Shown piece by piece: positions 15,785 to 24,774 of a stretch of DNA of 53,965 nucleotides. Every line of letters starts with the position of its first letter. Position 1 is the first letter of the stretch. This stretch comes from JBKXSZ01 sp047017005 (lineage in GTDB: Bacteria; Bacillota; Clostridia; TANB77; CAG-508). The notes below the pieces were generated by a model. The model ran no database searches and had not been told where the DNA came from. It worked only from the letters and a program-made list of their open reading frames with translations. Made by a program: the position numbers and the translations under genes. The stretch covers positions 1-53,965 of the forward strand of contig JBKXSZ010000007.1 in NCBI GenBank assembly GCA_047017005.1, read 5' to 3'.

Positions 15785-18397
15785 ATGGCAGAATTTTCAC
15801 CTATGATGCAACACTATTTAGAAATAAAACAACAATATAAAGATTGTTTAATATTTTATCGATTAGGAGATTTCTATGAGATGTTTTTTGATGATGCCAT
15901 TACAGCATCGAGAGAACTAGAAATTACACTTACGGGCCGTGATTGTGGACAAGAAGAAAGAGCTCCAATGTGTGGTGTTCCTTATCATGCTGCAGAAGTA
16001 TATATTTCCAGATTAATTAATAAAGGATATAAAGTAGCTATTTGCGAGCAATTAGAAGACCCCAAAAAAGCAAAAGGAATGGTAAAGCGTGATGTTATTC
16101 GTGTGGTAACACCAGGAACTGTAATCGAGTCCAATTTATTAGATGAGAAGAAAAACAACTATATTATGTCTATCTTTAAGAAAGGAATCTATTTTGGATT
16201 AGCTGTATGTGATGTTTCAACAGGGGATTTTTATGCAACGGAGATAAGAGAAACGAACAATTTTCCTCTTGTACTAGATGAAATTGCTAGATATACACCA
16301 GCTGAAATTATTGTAAATGAAGTGTTAGAAAAAACACCAGAAGAAATTGAAAAAATAAAAGAAAGATTTCATTCTTTTATATCCTATCGTCCAGAAGGAA
16401 CTTTTGGGGAAAGCTTAGAACAAATTCAAGAAGAATATACTGTTACAGACGAACACGAACAAAAAATAGAAAATATACAAGAAAAACTTTTTGCAGTAAG
16501 TGCAATTAATGGATTACTTAGCTATTTTTCAGAAACACAAAAAATAAAGTTAAATCACATTAATAAAATACAAGTATATGTAACAACTAAATATATGTCT
16601 TTAGATATGAATGCAAGAAGAAACCTAGAATTAACTGAGAAAATGCGTGATAAAGCGAAAAAAGGAACTCTTTTATGGGTATTAGATAAAACTTCCACTT
16701 CTATGGGGGGAAGACATTTAAGAAGATGGATTAATGACCCATTAATTGATGTATTTGAAATTAATCAAAGATTAGAAGCTGTAAAAGAACTGAAAATGGA
16801 TGTTATTCTAAGAGGAGATTGTATTGAAGGTCTAAAGAAAGTATATGATATTGAAAGATTAATAGGAAAAATCTCTTATGGAAATTGTATGCCAAGAGAT
16901 ATGATTTCACTTAAAAATTCTTTAAAACAATTGCCAGGATTAAAACAAATATTGGCTAAGACCCAAGCATCTCTTCTTCAAGAACTATATCAAAATCTAG
17001 ATGAACTAAACGATATGGCAGATTTGATAGAAAAATCTATCATCGATGATCCACCCCTTACTCTAAAAGAAGGTGGAGTTATCAAAATGGGATACAACAA
17101 AGAAATTGATACCTTAAAAAAAGCAACAACAGAGGGAAAAAACTGGCTTGTTAATCTAGAAGCAGAAGAAAAAGAAAAAACAGGAATAAAGGGCTTAAAA
17201 GTAGGGTTTAACCGAGTATTTGGTTACTATATTGAAGTTACAAAATCCAATATTTCGCAAGTTCCAGAACGATATATCCGAAAGCAAACTCTTACTAACG
17301 GAGAAAGATATATTACAGAAGAATTAAAAGAGCTAGAAAATAAAATATTAGGAGCAGAAGAAAAAGCAATTTCTTTAGAATATGAACTATTTACTCAAAT
17401 CCGTAATACTTTAGCAACCCAAATCCAGCGTATTCAAAAAGCTGCAACTATTGTTTCTACTTTAGATGTTTTATGCTCTTTTGCTACAGTTGCAGAAGAT
17501 ATGAATTATGTAGAACCAATTGTAGATAATAGCGGAGAAATAAATATTAGAGATGGAAGACATCCTGTTATTGAAAAAATGTTACCTGCAGGAAGTTTTG
17601 TAGAAAATGATACTTATCTAGACAAAAGAGATAATAGACTTTCTATTATAACAGGTCCTAATATGGCAGGTAAATCTACCTATATGAGACAAGTAGCACT
17701 CATTACTTTAATGGCTCAAATCGGGAGCTTTGTACCGGCTTCTTATGCAAAGATAGGGGTAGTAGATAAAATATTTACCAGAGTAGGGGCTTCGGATGAT
17801 TTAAGTATGGGACAAAGTACCTTTATGGTAGAGATGATGGAAGTATCAACTATATTAAAAGAAGCTACATCCAATAGCTTAGTGATATTAGATGAAATTG
17901 GAAGAGGAACCTCAACCTATGATGGCTTATCCATTGCTTGGGCAGTAGCAGAATATATTGCAAACAAAGAAAAGTGTGGAGCTAAGACGTTATTTGCGAC
18001 CCACTATCATGAATTAACAGACATAGAAAATAAGATAGAAGGAGTAAAAAATTATTCTATAGCCGTAAAAGAAAAGGGAGATGACATTATCTTCTTAAGA
18101 AAAATAGTAGAAGGCGGAACCGATGAAAGTTATGGTGTACATGTAGCTAAGCTTGCAGGAGTGCCACAAGTAGTAGTAAAACGTTCTAACGAAATTTTGC
18201 GTTCTCTTGAAAGAAAAAATATTCTAGGAAATAAAGTAGCAGAAAAGCAAAGCAAAAAGGCACAAGAAGGGCAATTAGATTTATACAACTACAAATTAGC
18301 TGAAATTGCTCATGAAGTAGACAAAATTGATTTAAACGAATTAACGCCAATAGATGCTTTAAATACGCTAGTTCGCATTAAAGAAAAAATGAAATAA
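15785..18397 (+). CDS. mutS: DNA mismatch repair protein MutS
   Basis: Full-length MutS of 870 residues. The mismatch-reading Phe-X-Glu motif is at residues 30-32 (GDFYEMFFDDA). The connector, lever and clamp domains follow, and the ATPase has Walker A GPNMAGKSTYMRQ near residue 624, MSTI/TFMVEM, DEIGRGTSTYDG (Walker B) and FATHYHEL. The start follows AAAGGAAG. A terminator overlaps the stop codon. mutL, the usual next gene, is not in this window, so it must be elsewhere if present. Confidence 0.97.
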   Translation: MAEFSPMMQHYLEIKQQYKDCLIFYRLGDFYEMFFDDAITASRELEITLTGRDCGQEERAPMCGVPYHAAEVYISRLINKGYKVAICEQLEDPKKAKGMVKRDVIRVVTPGTVIESNLLDEKKNNYIMSIFKKGIYFGLAVCDVSTGDFYATEIRETNNFPLVLDEIARYTPAEIIVNEVLEKTPEEIEKIKERFHSFISYRPEGTFGESLEQIQEEYTVTDEHEQKIENIQEKLFAVSAINGLLSYFSETQKIKLNHINKIQVYVTTKYMSLDMNARRNLELTEKMRDKAKKGTLLWVLDKTSTSMGGRHLRRWINDPLIDVFEINQRLEAVKELKMDVILRGDCIEGLKKVYDIERLIGKISYGNCMPRDMISLKNSLKQLPGLKQILAKTQASLLQELYQNLDELNDMADLIEKSIIDDPPLTLKEGGVIKMGYNKEIDTLKKATTEGKNWLVNLEAEEKEKTGIKGLKVGFNRVFGYYIEVTKSNISQVPERYIRKQTLTNGERYITEELKELENKILGAEEKAISLEYELFTQIRNTLATQIQRIQKAATIVSTLDVLCSFATVAEDMNYVEPIVDNSGEINIRDGRHPVIEKMLPAGSFVENDTYLDKRDNRLSIITGPNMAGKSTYMRQVALITLMAQIGSFVPASYAKIGVVDKIFTRVGASDDLSMGQSTFMVEMMEVSTILKEATSNSLVILDEIGRGTSTYDGLSIAWAVAEYIANKEKCGAKTLFATHYHELTDIENKIEGVKNYSIAVKEKGDDIIFLRKIVEGGTDESYGVHVAKLAGVPQVVVKRSNEILRSLERKNILGNKVAEKQSKKAQEGQLDLYNYKLAEIAHEVDKIDLNELTPIDALNTLVRIKEKMK

Positions 18398-18424
18398 AAG
18401 AATAGAAAAATCTATTCTTTTATT
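18396..18424 (+). terminator. miaB-mutS operon terminator
   Basis: AAAAGAATAGA and TCTATTCTTTT with an AAAA loop, then ATTTTTT; the first arm begins in the mutS stop codon. Confidence 0.85.
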
Positions 18425-18449
18425 TTTTGACAATAATTGCTCAAAAACA

Positions 18450-18478
18450 TTGAAAAATGAGAAAAAATCGAGTATAAT
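18450..18478 (+). promoter_or_regulatory. Promoter of the beta-CASP nuclease gene
   Basis: TTGAAA (18450-18455), 17-bp spacer, TATAAT (18473-18478). Confidence 0.65.
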
Positions 18479-18537
18479 AAAAGTGCTTTAAAAAAGCAGA
18501 ATTCCCAAGTTGTAAAATTACAAAGGAGGGTAAAATT

Positions 18538-19959
18538 ATGGGAATAGTTAACCGGCGATTTTATGCAGACATTATGGATTTACATGAAGAAGTAACAGGT
18601 TCATGTCATTTGGTAGTTGTGAAACTACCAAACGGTAGAACTATTAAATTCTTAGTAGATTGTGGTTTGTTCCAAGAACCGCAATACGAGGAACTTAATA
18701 GCAATTTTACGTTTAATGCAGATGAATTGGATTTTGTATGTGTTACACACAATCACACAGACCACACAGGAAGAGTTCCTATGCTTTATCATCAAGGTTA
18801 TTCTGGGAAAGTATACTGTACAATTCCAACACGGAGCCTAATGCCTCTATCCATGATAGATAATTACAAAGTTTTGAAAGAAGCATATAAAAGAGCTCAT
18901 AAGAAGCAAATTTATACAGAAGTGGATGTAGATAGAGCATTATCCAATTTAGAAGGTTGCAAATATGGAGAAAAGATTGTTATTGATGAGAATATCGAAA
19001 TTAAATTTTTGAAGAATGGTCATCTCCTTGGAGCATCAATGATTTTAGTACGTATCAAATATCCAGATGAACAAGACATGTTCATCCTTTTCACAGGAGA
19101 TTACAAACCAAGCAATGTTTTCTTTGATGTGGACCCATTACCAGAATGGGTAAAAAAACTTCCTTTAACAATTATCACAGAATCTACCTATGGCATTATG
19201 ACAACAGATGAAATTGAATATTGCTTTGAAGATAATATTCTAGAAGCAATACAAGCGAATAAGGACGTTATTTTACCAGTCTTCTCTCTTGGAAGATGCC
19301 AGGAGATTTTGTATATTTTAAGATGCCTACAACGAGAAGGAAAACTTCCTGCAAGTATTCCAATTTATTTCGATGGTCCATTAGCACATTCATACACCAA
19401 GATATATTTAGACCATCCAGAATGGTTACATGAATCTATGCGAGAATTTCTACCAGTAAATCTACGTTATGTACAAAAACAAGATAGAGAGGACATCGTA
19501 GAAACAGATCAACAAAAGATTATTGTTACAACTGGTGGTATGGTATCACATGGGCCTATTCAATATTATTTGCCAGAGTTTATTGAAAGAAGTAATGTAC
19601 TAATTCATTTAACTGGATATTGTGCAGAGGGAACTTTAGGAAGAGTTTTAAAGGAAACTGAGTATGGTAATGCATTAAGCCTTTCGGGAATAACCGTATT
19701 AAAGGAAGCAGAAGTAAAGGATACAAACGAATTTTCTGGACATGCCAAAGCTGATGAATTAATAGAACTATTAAAACAATTCGATAACATTCAAACAGTT
19801 TTAATAAATCATGGTGAGCACGATGAAAAGTTTGAATTCTCGAAAATAGTCAAAGAAGAAATAAATCCTTCTCATCATGTCGCTATACTTGATAGACAGC
19901 ATTATTATCGGATAGGACAATATGGACTCATAAAAGTATTAAACACAAAATTCCTATAA
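18538..19959 (+). CDS. MBL-fold beta-CASP RNA exonuclease-like protein
   Basis: A 473-residue metallo-beta-lactamase fold protein with an inserted beta-CASP domain, as in CPSF73/YSH1-type nucleases. The zinc motif is VTHNHTDHTGRVP, with later ligands in KNGHLLGASM (His) and FTGDYKPSN (Asp). The beta-CASP part has PVFSLGRCQEILY (motif A region), TTGGMVSHGPIQYY and a C-terminal EFSGHAKADEL (motif C His). The closest known type is the bacterial single-subunit RNA exonuclease annotated in Firmicutes; RNase J is longer and has a C-terminal extension absent here. Single-gene transcript with its own promoter and terminator. Confidence 0.85.
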   Translation: MGIVNRRFYADIMDLHEEVTGSCHLVVVKLPNGRTIKFLVDCGLFQEPQYEELNSNFTFNADELDFVCVTHNHTDHTGRVPMLYHQGYSGKVYCTIPTRSLMPLSMIDNYKVLKEAYKRAHKKQIYTEVDVDRALSNLEGCKYGEKIVIDENIEIKFLKNGHLLGASMILVRIKYPDEQDMFILFTGDYKPSNVFFDVDPLPEWVKKLPLTIITESTYGIMTTDEIEYCFEDNILEAIQANKDVILPVFSLGRCQEILYILRCLQREGKLPASIPIYFDGPLAHSYTKIYLDHPEWLHESMREFLPVNLRYVQKQDREDIVETDQQKIIVTTGGMVSHGPIQYYLPEFIERSNVLIHLTGYCAEGTLGRVLKETEYGNALSLSGITVLKEAEVKDTNEFSGHAKADELIELLKQFDNIQTVLINHGEHDEKFEFSKIVKEEINPSHHVAILDRQHYYRIGQYGLIKVLNTKFL

Positions 19960-19960
19960 A

Positions 19961-19990
19961 AAAAGAGAGAGCAATATGCTCTCTTTTCTT
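19961..19990 (+). terminator. Terminator of the beta-CASP gene
   Basis: AGAGAGCA and TGCTCTCT face each other around a two- to three-base loop, followed by TTTCTTTTTT. Confidence 0.8.
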
Positions 19991-20023
19991 TTTTCTTCTC
20001 TAGTAAAAAATCTTTTTTAGCTA

Positions 20024-20052
20024 TTGACAAAGCAACTTTTTACTTGTATAAT
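20024..20052 (+). promoter_or_regulatory. rpmF promoter
   Basis: Perfect TTGACA (20024-20029), 17-bp spacer, perfect TATAAT (20047-20052), as expected for a ribosomal protein gene. Confidence 0.75.
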
Positions 20053-20143
20053 TTTATAGTGACTTAATTAAAAGAAACAAAGAAGTAAAAAACTATTAAT
20101 TAGATAACATACATTATCTTAGTACACGAGGGGGGAATTTAAG

Positions 20144-20332
20144 ATGGCACAACCAAAAAGAAGATGGTCAAAAGCAAGAACACACTTAAAAAGATCAACT
20201 TGGAAATTAGAAAAACCAAACTACGTATCATGCCCACATTGTCATGAACCAGTAATGCAACATAGAGTTTGCTCAAACTGCGGATACTATGATGGAAAAG
20301 AAGTAGTTGCAAAACAAGATGCAAAAAAATAG
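20144..20332 (+). CDS. rpmF: 50S ribosomal protein L32
   Basis: The 62-residue product starts MAQPKRRWSKARTHLKRSTW and has the L32 zinc ribbon CPHCHEPVMQHRVCSNCGYY with its four cysteines, then a Lys-rich tail. The ribosome binding site is a very strong GAGGGGGG. yceD, which precedes rpmF in many Firmicutes, is not present; rpmF has its own consensus promoter and terminator. Confidence 0.97.
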   Translation: MAQPKRRWSKARTHLKRSTWKLEKPNYVSCPHCHEPVMQHRVCSNCGYYDGKEVVAKQDAKK

Positions 20333-20346
20333 AAATAAAGAAAAGG

Positions 20347-20374
20347 ACAATACCAAGATAGGTGTTGTTTTTTT
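20347..20374 (+). terminator. rpmF terminator
   Basis: ACAATACC and GGTGTTGT pair (one G-T) across AAGATA, followed by TTTTTT. Confidence 0.8.
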
Positions 20375-20427
20375 ATGGCTTGAAATGATATAATGCAAAA
20401 AAAGAAAGTTGCGAAGGGAAATTGTAA

Positions 20428-20497
20428 TTGCACCAGGAAAAGTTTGCCTTTGCTAAAAAAGTAATTCCTAGAGTTAAAAAAAGTTTCCTGGTTGCAA
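20428..20497 (+). promoter_or_regulatory. Long inverted repeat in the leader of the YfhO-like gene
   Basis: TTGCACCAGGAAA (20428-20440) pairs with TTTCCTGGTTGCAA (20484-20497) with a single bulge, enclosing about 43 bases. A 25-codon open frame starts with TTG at 20428, after GAAGGGA, and ends TAG at 20503-20505; it would code a very basic peptide (AKKVIPRVKKSFLVAKH). This could be a leader peptide with an attenuating hairpin, or simply a stable leader RNA. Confidence 0.4.
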
Positions 20498-20534
20498 AAC
20501 ATTAGGTTAAGAATACAAATGATAGGAGAAAGAA

Positions 20535-22247
20535 ATGATAGCGAAAGTAAAACAATTTTTTCGAAAAGAAAGTACAAAGAATATAGTTATATTATTGATC
20601 CTTGCCATTATTGTTTGTATTCCATTATTTTTTAAAAATTACAATATTACAAAAGATGATGGAATTCAGCATATTTATCGTTTAATCGGAACGATGGATT
20701 CGTTAAAAGATGGACAACAAATACCAATGATTATGCCTAAATTAGCAAATAACTTTGGATATTCTTGGAGTATTTTCTATAGTCCACTTACGGCTTTTTT
20801 ACCATTAGTATTTCGCCTTGTAACATCTAGCTATGTAGTTATGCTCAAACTATTTATGCTAACTACTATGTTTTTATCAGGTCTTTTCATGTACCAATTC
20901 ATTAGAAAAACAACAGGGAACGGAAAAGCTGCTATTATCGGAGCGGTTTTATATATGTATGCTCCGTACCATTTAACAGATTTATACCTTCGCATTGCAA
21001 TTGCGGAACTTACTTCTTTTGTGTTTTTGCCGCTTGTATTTTTGGGAATGTACTCTATTTTTCATGAAGAACCTAAAAAGGGCTATTACCTAGCTATTGG
21101 GACAATTGGGCTAATATTAACACATAATATTGCTACTGTAATAACCGCAATTTTCTGTTTTATTTATGTCCTTCTTCATATAAAGAAATTAAAAAACAAA
21201 CAAGTAATAAAATCTCTTATTGTGAATTTGACATTTATATTACTTATTACCAGTTTCTTTACAATTCCGCTATTAGAACATAAAAATGCAGCTACCTATG
21301 ATGTCTTTATACCAGATAGAATGGGAAGTTTAAAAAGTGCAAGTGAGCAAAGTATAAAACTAAAACAGTTATTTGTTGCAGAAAAATCAGATTTGTTAGT
21401 ATTTGTAATAGGAATTCCAACCTTAATTTTACTTGCCTTAACACCACTTACAATAAAGGAACTAACAAGGGAAAAAAGAAACCTATTAATTACTTTTTTA
21501 TGTTTTGGGTTCGTTTGTGTTTTACTTAGTTTAAAAATATTTCCTTACGAGAAAATGCCAGAGATATTTGGAATGTTCCAATTTCCATGGCGATTTCTTG
21601 AATTCTCTGTGTTTTTCCTAAGTGTCGTATGTGCAATTAATTTAGACTTTTTAATAAAACGATTTAGCTATAGAGATGTATTGGTTTTAGTTCTTATTAT
21701 TTTGGCTTATACGTATACTCTTAATACACATCTAACCTATAATTCCTTTGATGAAACTACCATTATAGATGGTCCAAGAATAGAAAAGAACACAGGTAGA
21801 ATTCATGCGGGATGTGCTAGCTTTGAATATTTACCACATAGAGCATTTGTCAATCGAGATTATATTTCGGATAGAAAAGACATTGTTTATGTCTTAGAAG
21901 GGGAAGCTTCTATTATAGAAGAATATAAACAAGGGACTAAAATGGAAATAACAATCCAGCAAGCGAAAGCAAATAGTAAATTAGAATTACCATATATTTA
22001 TTATTTAGGATATGAAGTAACTTTAATATCAGAAAATGGAGATAAACAAAAACTTACAACCTATGAATCAGATAATGGATTTGTAGAAATAACATTACCA
22101 CAATGTACGAATTCCAAAATAACAGTACGATATTCTGGAACAATATGGATGAAACTAGCCTATATCCTATCTTTCGTTTCTGCTATTATCTTTATCTATA
22201 CTATCTATTCTAAGAATAAAAAAGAAAAGCAAAGCGAAAAACGATAA
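20535..22247 (+). CDS. Polytopic membrane protein (YfhO / 6-pyruvoyl-tetrahydropterin synthase-related type)
   Basis: A 570-residue membrane protein with about ten hydrophobic helices in residues 15-385 (for example IVILLILAIIVCIPLFF and LITSFFTIPLLE), an extracellular-looking beta-rich domain (residues 410-540) and a final helix near the C-terminus. The first loop has an acidic DDGIQHIYR motif followed by PKLANNFGYSWSIFYSPL, as in GT-C-fold glycosyltransferases. The usual automatic name of such proteins is 6-pyruvoyl-tetrahydropterin synthase-related; that name reflects a domain label and not an enzyme activity. A role in transferring sugars to cell envelope polymers is inference. ATG follows TAGGAG. 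Confidence 0.75.
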   Translation: MIAKVKQFFRKESTKNIVILLILAIIVCIPLFFKNYNITKDDGIQHIYRLIGTMDSLKDGQQIPMIMPKLANNFGYSWSIFYSPLTAFLPLVFRLVTSSYVVMLKLFMLTTMFLSGLFMYQFIRKTTGNGKAAIIGAVLYMYAPYHLTDLYLRIAIAELTSFVFLPLVFLGMYSIFHEEPKKGYYLAIGTIGLILTHNIATVITAIFCFIYVLLHIKKLKNKQVIKSLIVNLTFILLITSFFTIPLLEHKNAATYDVFIPDRMGSLKSASEQSIKLKQLFVAEKSDLLVFVIGIPTLILLALTPLTIKELTREKRNLLITFLCFGFVCVLLSLKIFPYEKMPEIFGMFQFPWRFLEFSVFFLSVVCAINLDFLIKRFSYRDVLVLVLIILAYTYTLNTHLTYNSFDETTIIDGPRIEKNTGRIHAGCASFEYLPHRAFVNRDYISDRKDIVYVLEGEASIIEEYKQGTKMEITIQQAKANSKLELPYIYYLGYEVTLISENGDKQKLTTYESDNGFVEITLPQCTNSKITVRYSGTIWMKLAYILSFVSAIIFIYTIYSKNKKEKQSEKR

Positions 22248-22254
22248 AAATACT

Positions 22255-22471
22255 ATGAAACATAGACGTTTTCAATACAAATATGTACTTTCTCTAGAAT
22301 TTTGTCAAAATACGGATGTAGAATTGAAAGCTTGTAAAGATGTTCTATTTATTCTATATCTTCTTGAAAGCAAAAATGGAGCAGACGATAGTTTTCCTAT
22401 TTATATGACATGTTATCAGAAAAGAAGATGTTCCTCAAACAATACAAGATTTAATTGAAAAGTATTGGTAA
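22255..22471 (+). pseudogene. Unrecognised short gene, probably frameshifted
   Basis: An ATG frame of 67 codons starts eight bases after the membrane protein gene: MKHRRFQYKYVLSLEFCQN, then KDVLFILYLLESKNGADD. After about 22400 the coding appearance moves to another frame, which ends with RKEDVPQTIQDLIEKYW at 22471. A joined protein would be about 72 residues. I recognise no family. The terminator at 22484 would then belong to the joint transcript of both genes. Confidence 0.4.
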
Positions 22472-22483
22472 ACCAATAACTGC

Positions 22484-22514
22484 AAAACGCCCTTCTAGTT
22501 GGAGGGTGTTTTAA
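22484..22514 (+). terminator. Terminator before der
   Basis: AAAACGCCCT and AGGGTGTTTT (one G-T pair) form a ten-pair stem around a nine-base loop, followed by AATTTT. Confidence 0.8.
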
Positions 22515-22601
22515 TTTTCTGATGAATATTAGTAGAAAACATTGACGTTAACCTAGTAAATAAGATAAAATAGATAAGTAAAAGAAAGAAGGTAGAAAAA
22601 A

Positions 22602-23930
22602 TTGGCAAAACCAACAGTCGCAATTGTCGGCAAACCAAATGTAGGAAAATCGACTTTTTTCAACTATATTGTTGGAAAAAGAATTTCAATAGTAGAAGAT
22701 ACCCCGGGTGTAACAAGGGATAGAATATATGCAGAGTCTAACTGGAGAGGAAGAGATTTTACATTAATTGATACAGGAGGAATTGAACCAGAATCAGATG
22801 ATATTATCCTTTCTCAAATGAGGCAACAAGCAAATATAGCAATTAGTCTAGCAGATGTTATTATTTTTTTAACAGACATTAAACAAGGTGTTACTGCTGC
22901 GGATAAAGACATTGCCTTAATGCTAAAAAAATCAGGAAAACCAATTGTACTTGTATGTAACAAGGCAGATAATTTTGGAGAAGCTCCTAATGAAATTTAT
23001 GAATTTTATAACCTAGGATTAGGAGAACCATATCCCGTTTCAGCTACTAATGCTCTTGGAATTGGTGATGTTTTAGATGCTATTTATGAATATTTTCCGA
23101 AAGAAGAAAAAGGAGATGGGCAAGACGGTATTATTAATGTTGCTATTATTGGAAAACCAAATGTAGGAAAATCATCATTAGTTAATAAAATATTAGGAGA
23201 AGAAAGAGTAATTGTCAGTGATATCGCAGGAACAACAAGAGATGCCACCGACTCCTATTTTGAAAATGAACATGGGAAATATAATTTTATTGATACAGCA
23301 GGATTAAGAAGGAAAAGCAAAGTGAATGAAAAAATTGAAAAATATAGTGTTATGCGTACTTTACTTGCTATCGAAAGGGCAGATGTCTGTTTAATGATGA
23401 TAGATGCCAATGAAGGAGTTACAGAACAAGATACCAAAATTGCAGGAGAAGCACATGAAGCTGGAAAGGGTATTGTTATTGTTGTTAACAAATGGGACGC
23501 ATACGAAAAAAACACAGGAACATTAGAAAAATATAAAAAAGAAGTATATGAAAAGCTATCCTATATGACATATGCACCAATACTATTTATTTCAGCCAAA
23601 ACTGGGCAACGTGTCAATAAATTATTTGAAATGATAAATGAAGTAGCAAGACAAAATGAAATGCGAATCTCAACTGGTATGCTAAATCAGGTTCTAAATG
23701 AAGCTATTGCATTAGTACAACCTCCGACAGACAAAGGAAAACGTTTAAAAGTACTATATATGACACAAGCAAGTATTAAACCACCAACATTTGTTATATT
23801 CGTTAATAGCAAAGAATTATTTCATTTCTCATATGAACGATATTTAGTAAATCAAATTCGAAAAGAATTTGGATTAACAGGTACGCCAATACGTGTCATT
23901 GTAAGGGAAAAAGGAGAAAAAGATTTGTAG
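22602..23930 (+). CDS. der: Ribosome biogenesis GTPase Der (EngA)
   Basis: Der has two GTPase domains in tandem and is needed for 50S subunit assembly. Both P-loops are identical in type: GKPNVGKST (residues 9-17) and GKPNVGKSS (about 184-192). Each domain has its DTGG/DTAG and NKAD/NKWD motifs, and a KH-like C-terminal domain follows (PIRVIVREK near the end). Length 442 aa is normal. The start is a TTG at 22602 (protein MAKPTVAIVG), positioned after GAAAGAAGGTAG; no ATG is available in this place. plsY and gpsA follow on the same strand, the typical Firmicute order. Confidence 0.96.
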   Translation: MAKPTVAIVGKPNVGKSTFFNYIVGKRISIVEDTPGVTRDRIYAESNWRGRDFTLIDTGGIEPESDDIILSQMRQQANIAISLADVIIFLTDIKQGVTAADKDIALMLKKSGKPIVLVCNKADNFGEAPNEIYEFYNLGLGEPYPVSATNALGIGDVLDAIYEYFPKEEKGDGQDGIINVAIIGKPNVGKSSLVNKILGEERVIVSDIAGTTRDATDSYFENEHGKYNFIDTAGLRRKSKVNEKIEKYSVMRTLLAIERADVCLMMIDANEGVTEQDTKIAGEAHEAGKGIVIVVNKWDAYEKNTGTLEKYKKEVYEKLSYMTYAPILFISAKTGQRVNKLFEMINEVARQNEMRISTGMLNQVLNEAIALVQPPTDKGKRLKVLYMTQASIKPPTFVIFVNSKELFHFSYERYLVNQIRKEFGLTGTPIRVIVREKGEKDL

Positions 23931-23996
23931 TTAATAAATAAAATAAAAAATAGAAAATAAAAAAGACAAAAGAAAAAATGAAGGAGTTGATTTATT

Positions 23997-24620
23997 ATGA
24001 CAGAATGCATTATTGTAGCATTAATTGCCTATTTATTAGGAAGTATTAGTTTCTCTGTTATCATTGGAAAAAAGATGGCAGGATTTGATATAAGAGACAA
24101 AGGAAGTGGAAATGCAGGAAGTACCAATGTACTAAGAACTGTTGGAAAAAAAGCTGCTGCTTTAACTTTATTATGCGATGTATTAAAAGGAGTTGTTGCA
24201 ATTTTAGTTGCGATTATAACAGGCGCTATCGTAAAAGAAAACCAAGCACTATTAATACAAATAGCAGGAATCGCAGTTATTTTAGGACATACTTTCCCAA
24301 TCTTCTTTGAATTTAAAGGAGGAAAAGGAATTGCAACTGCACTGGGTGTTTTATTAATAACAAATTGGCAGATTGGATTAATTTGCTTAGTATTCGCCCT
24401 TGTTTTAATGGTACTTACCAGAATCGTTTCTCTTGGCTCTGTAGCTGCTGCTATTCTATTCCCAGTACTTACATTCTTTATTCATGAACACTATATTGTA
24501 GCTGGTAGTGGATATTTTATCTATAGTATTATTATTGCAATCCTTGTTATCTTTAATCATCGCTCTAATGTAAAAAGATTATTAAATGGAACAGAAAACA
24601 GATTAAGCTTCAAAAAATAA
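23997..24620 (+). CDS. plsY: Glycerol-3-phosphate acyltransferase PlsY
   Basis: PlsY is the integral membrane enzyme that transfers an acyl group from acyl phosphate to glycerol-3-phosphate, the first step of phospholipid synthesis. Five or more membrane helices are visible. The three family motifs are present: GSGNAGSTNVLRTVG (motif 1), GHTFPIFFEFKGGKGIATALG (motif 2) and a C-terminal NHRSNVKRLLNGTENR (motif 3). The ATG follows GAAGGAG. The partner gpsA, which makes its glycerol-3-phosphate substrate, is the next gene. Confidence 0.95.
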   Translation: MTECIIVALIAYLLGSISFSVIIGKKMAGFDIRDKGSGNAGSTNVLRTVGKKAAALTLLCDVLKGVVAILVAIITGAIVKENQALLIQIAGIAVILGHTFPIFFEFKGGKGIATALGVLLITNWQIGLICLVFALVLMVLTRIVSLGSVAAAILFPVLTFFIHEHYIVAGSGYFIYSIIIAILVIFNHRSNVKRLLNGTENRLSFKK

Positions 24621-24774
24621 AGATAAAAATTAAAATTAAGGAGAAAACAGCAAGAAATAAAATCTAAATAACAATTTTAGAAAGAAACAAAAAACAAGCA
24701 TATAAATAAAAAAATAGAAACAAAATAGGAATAGATACATAATTTATTCCTATTCTTAATTGGAGGAATAAATT

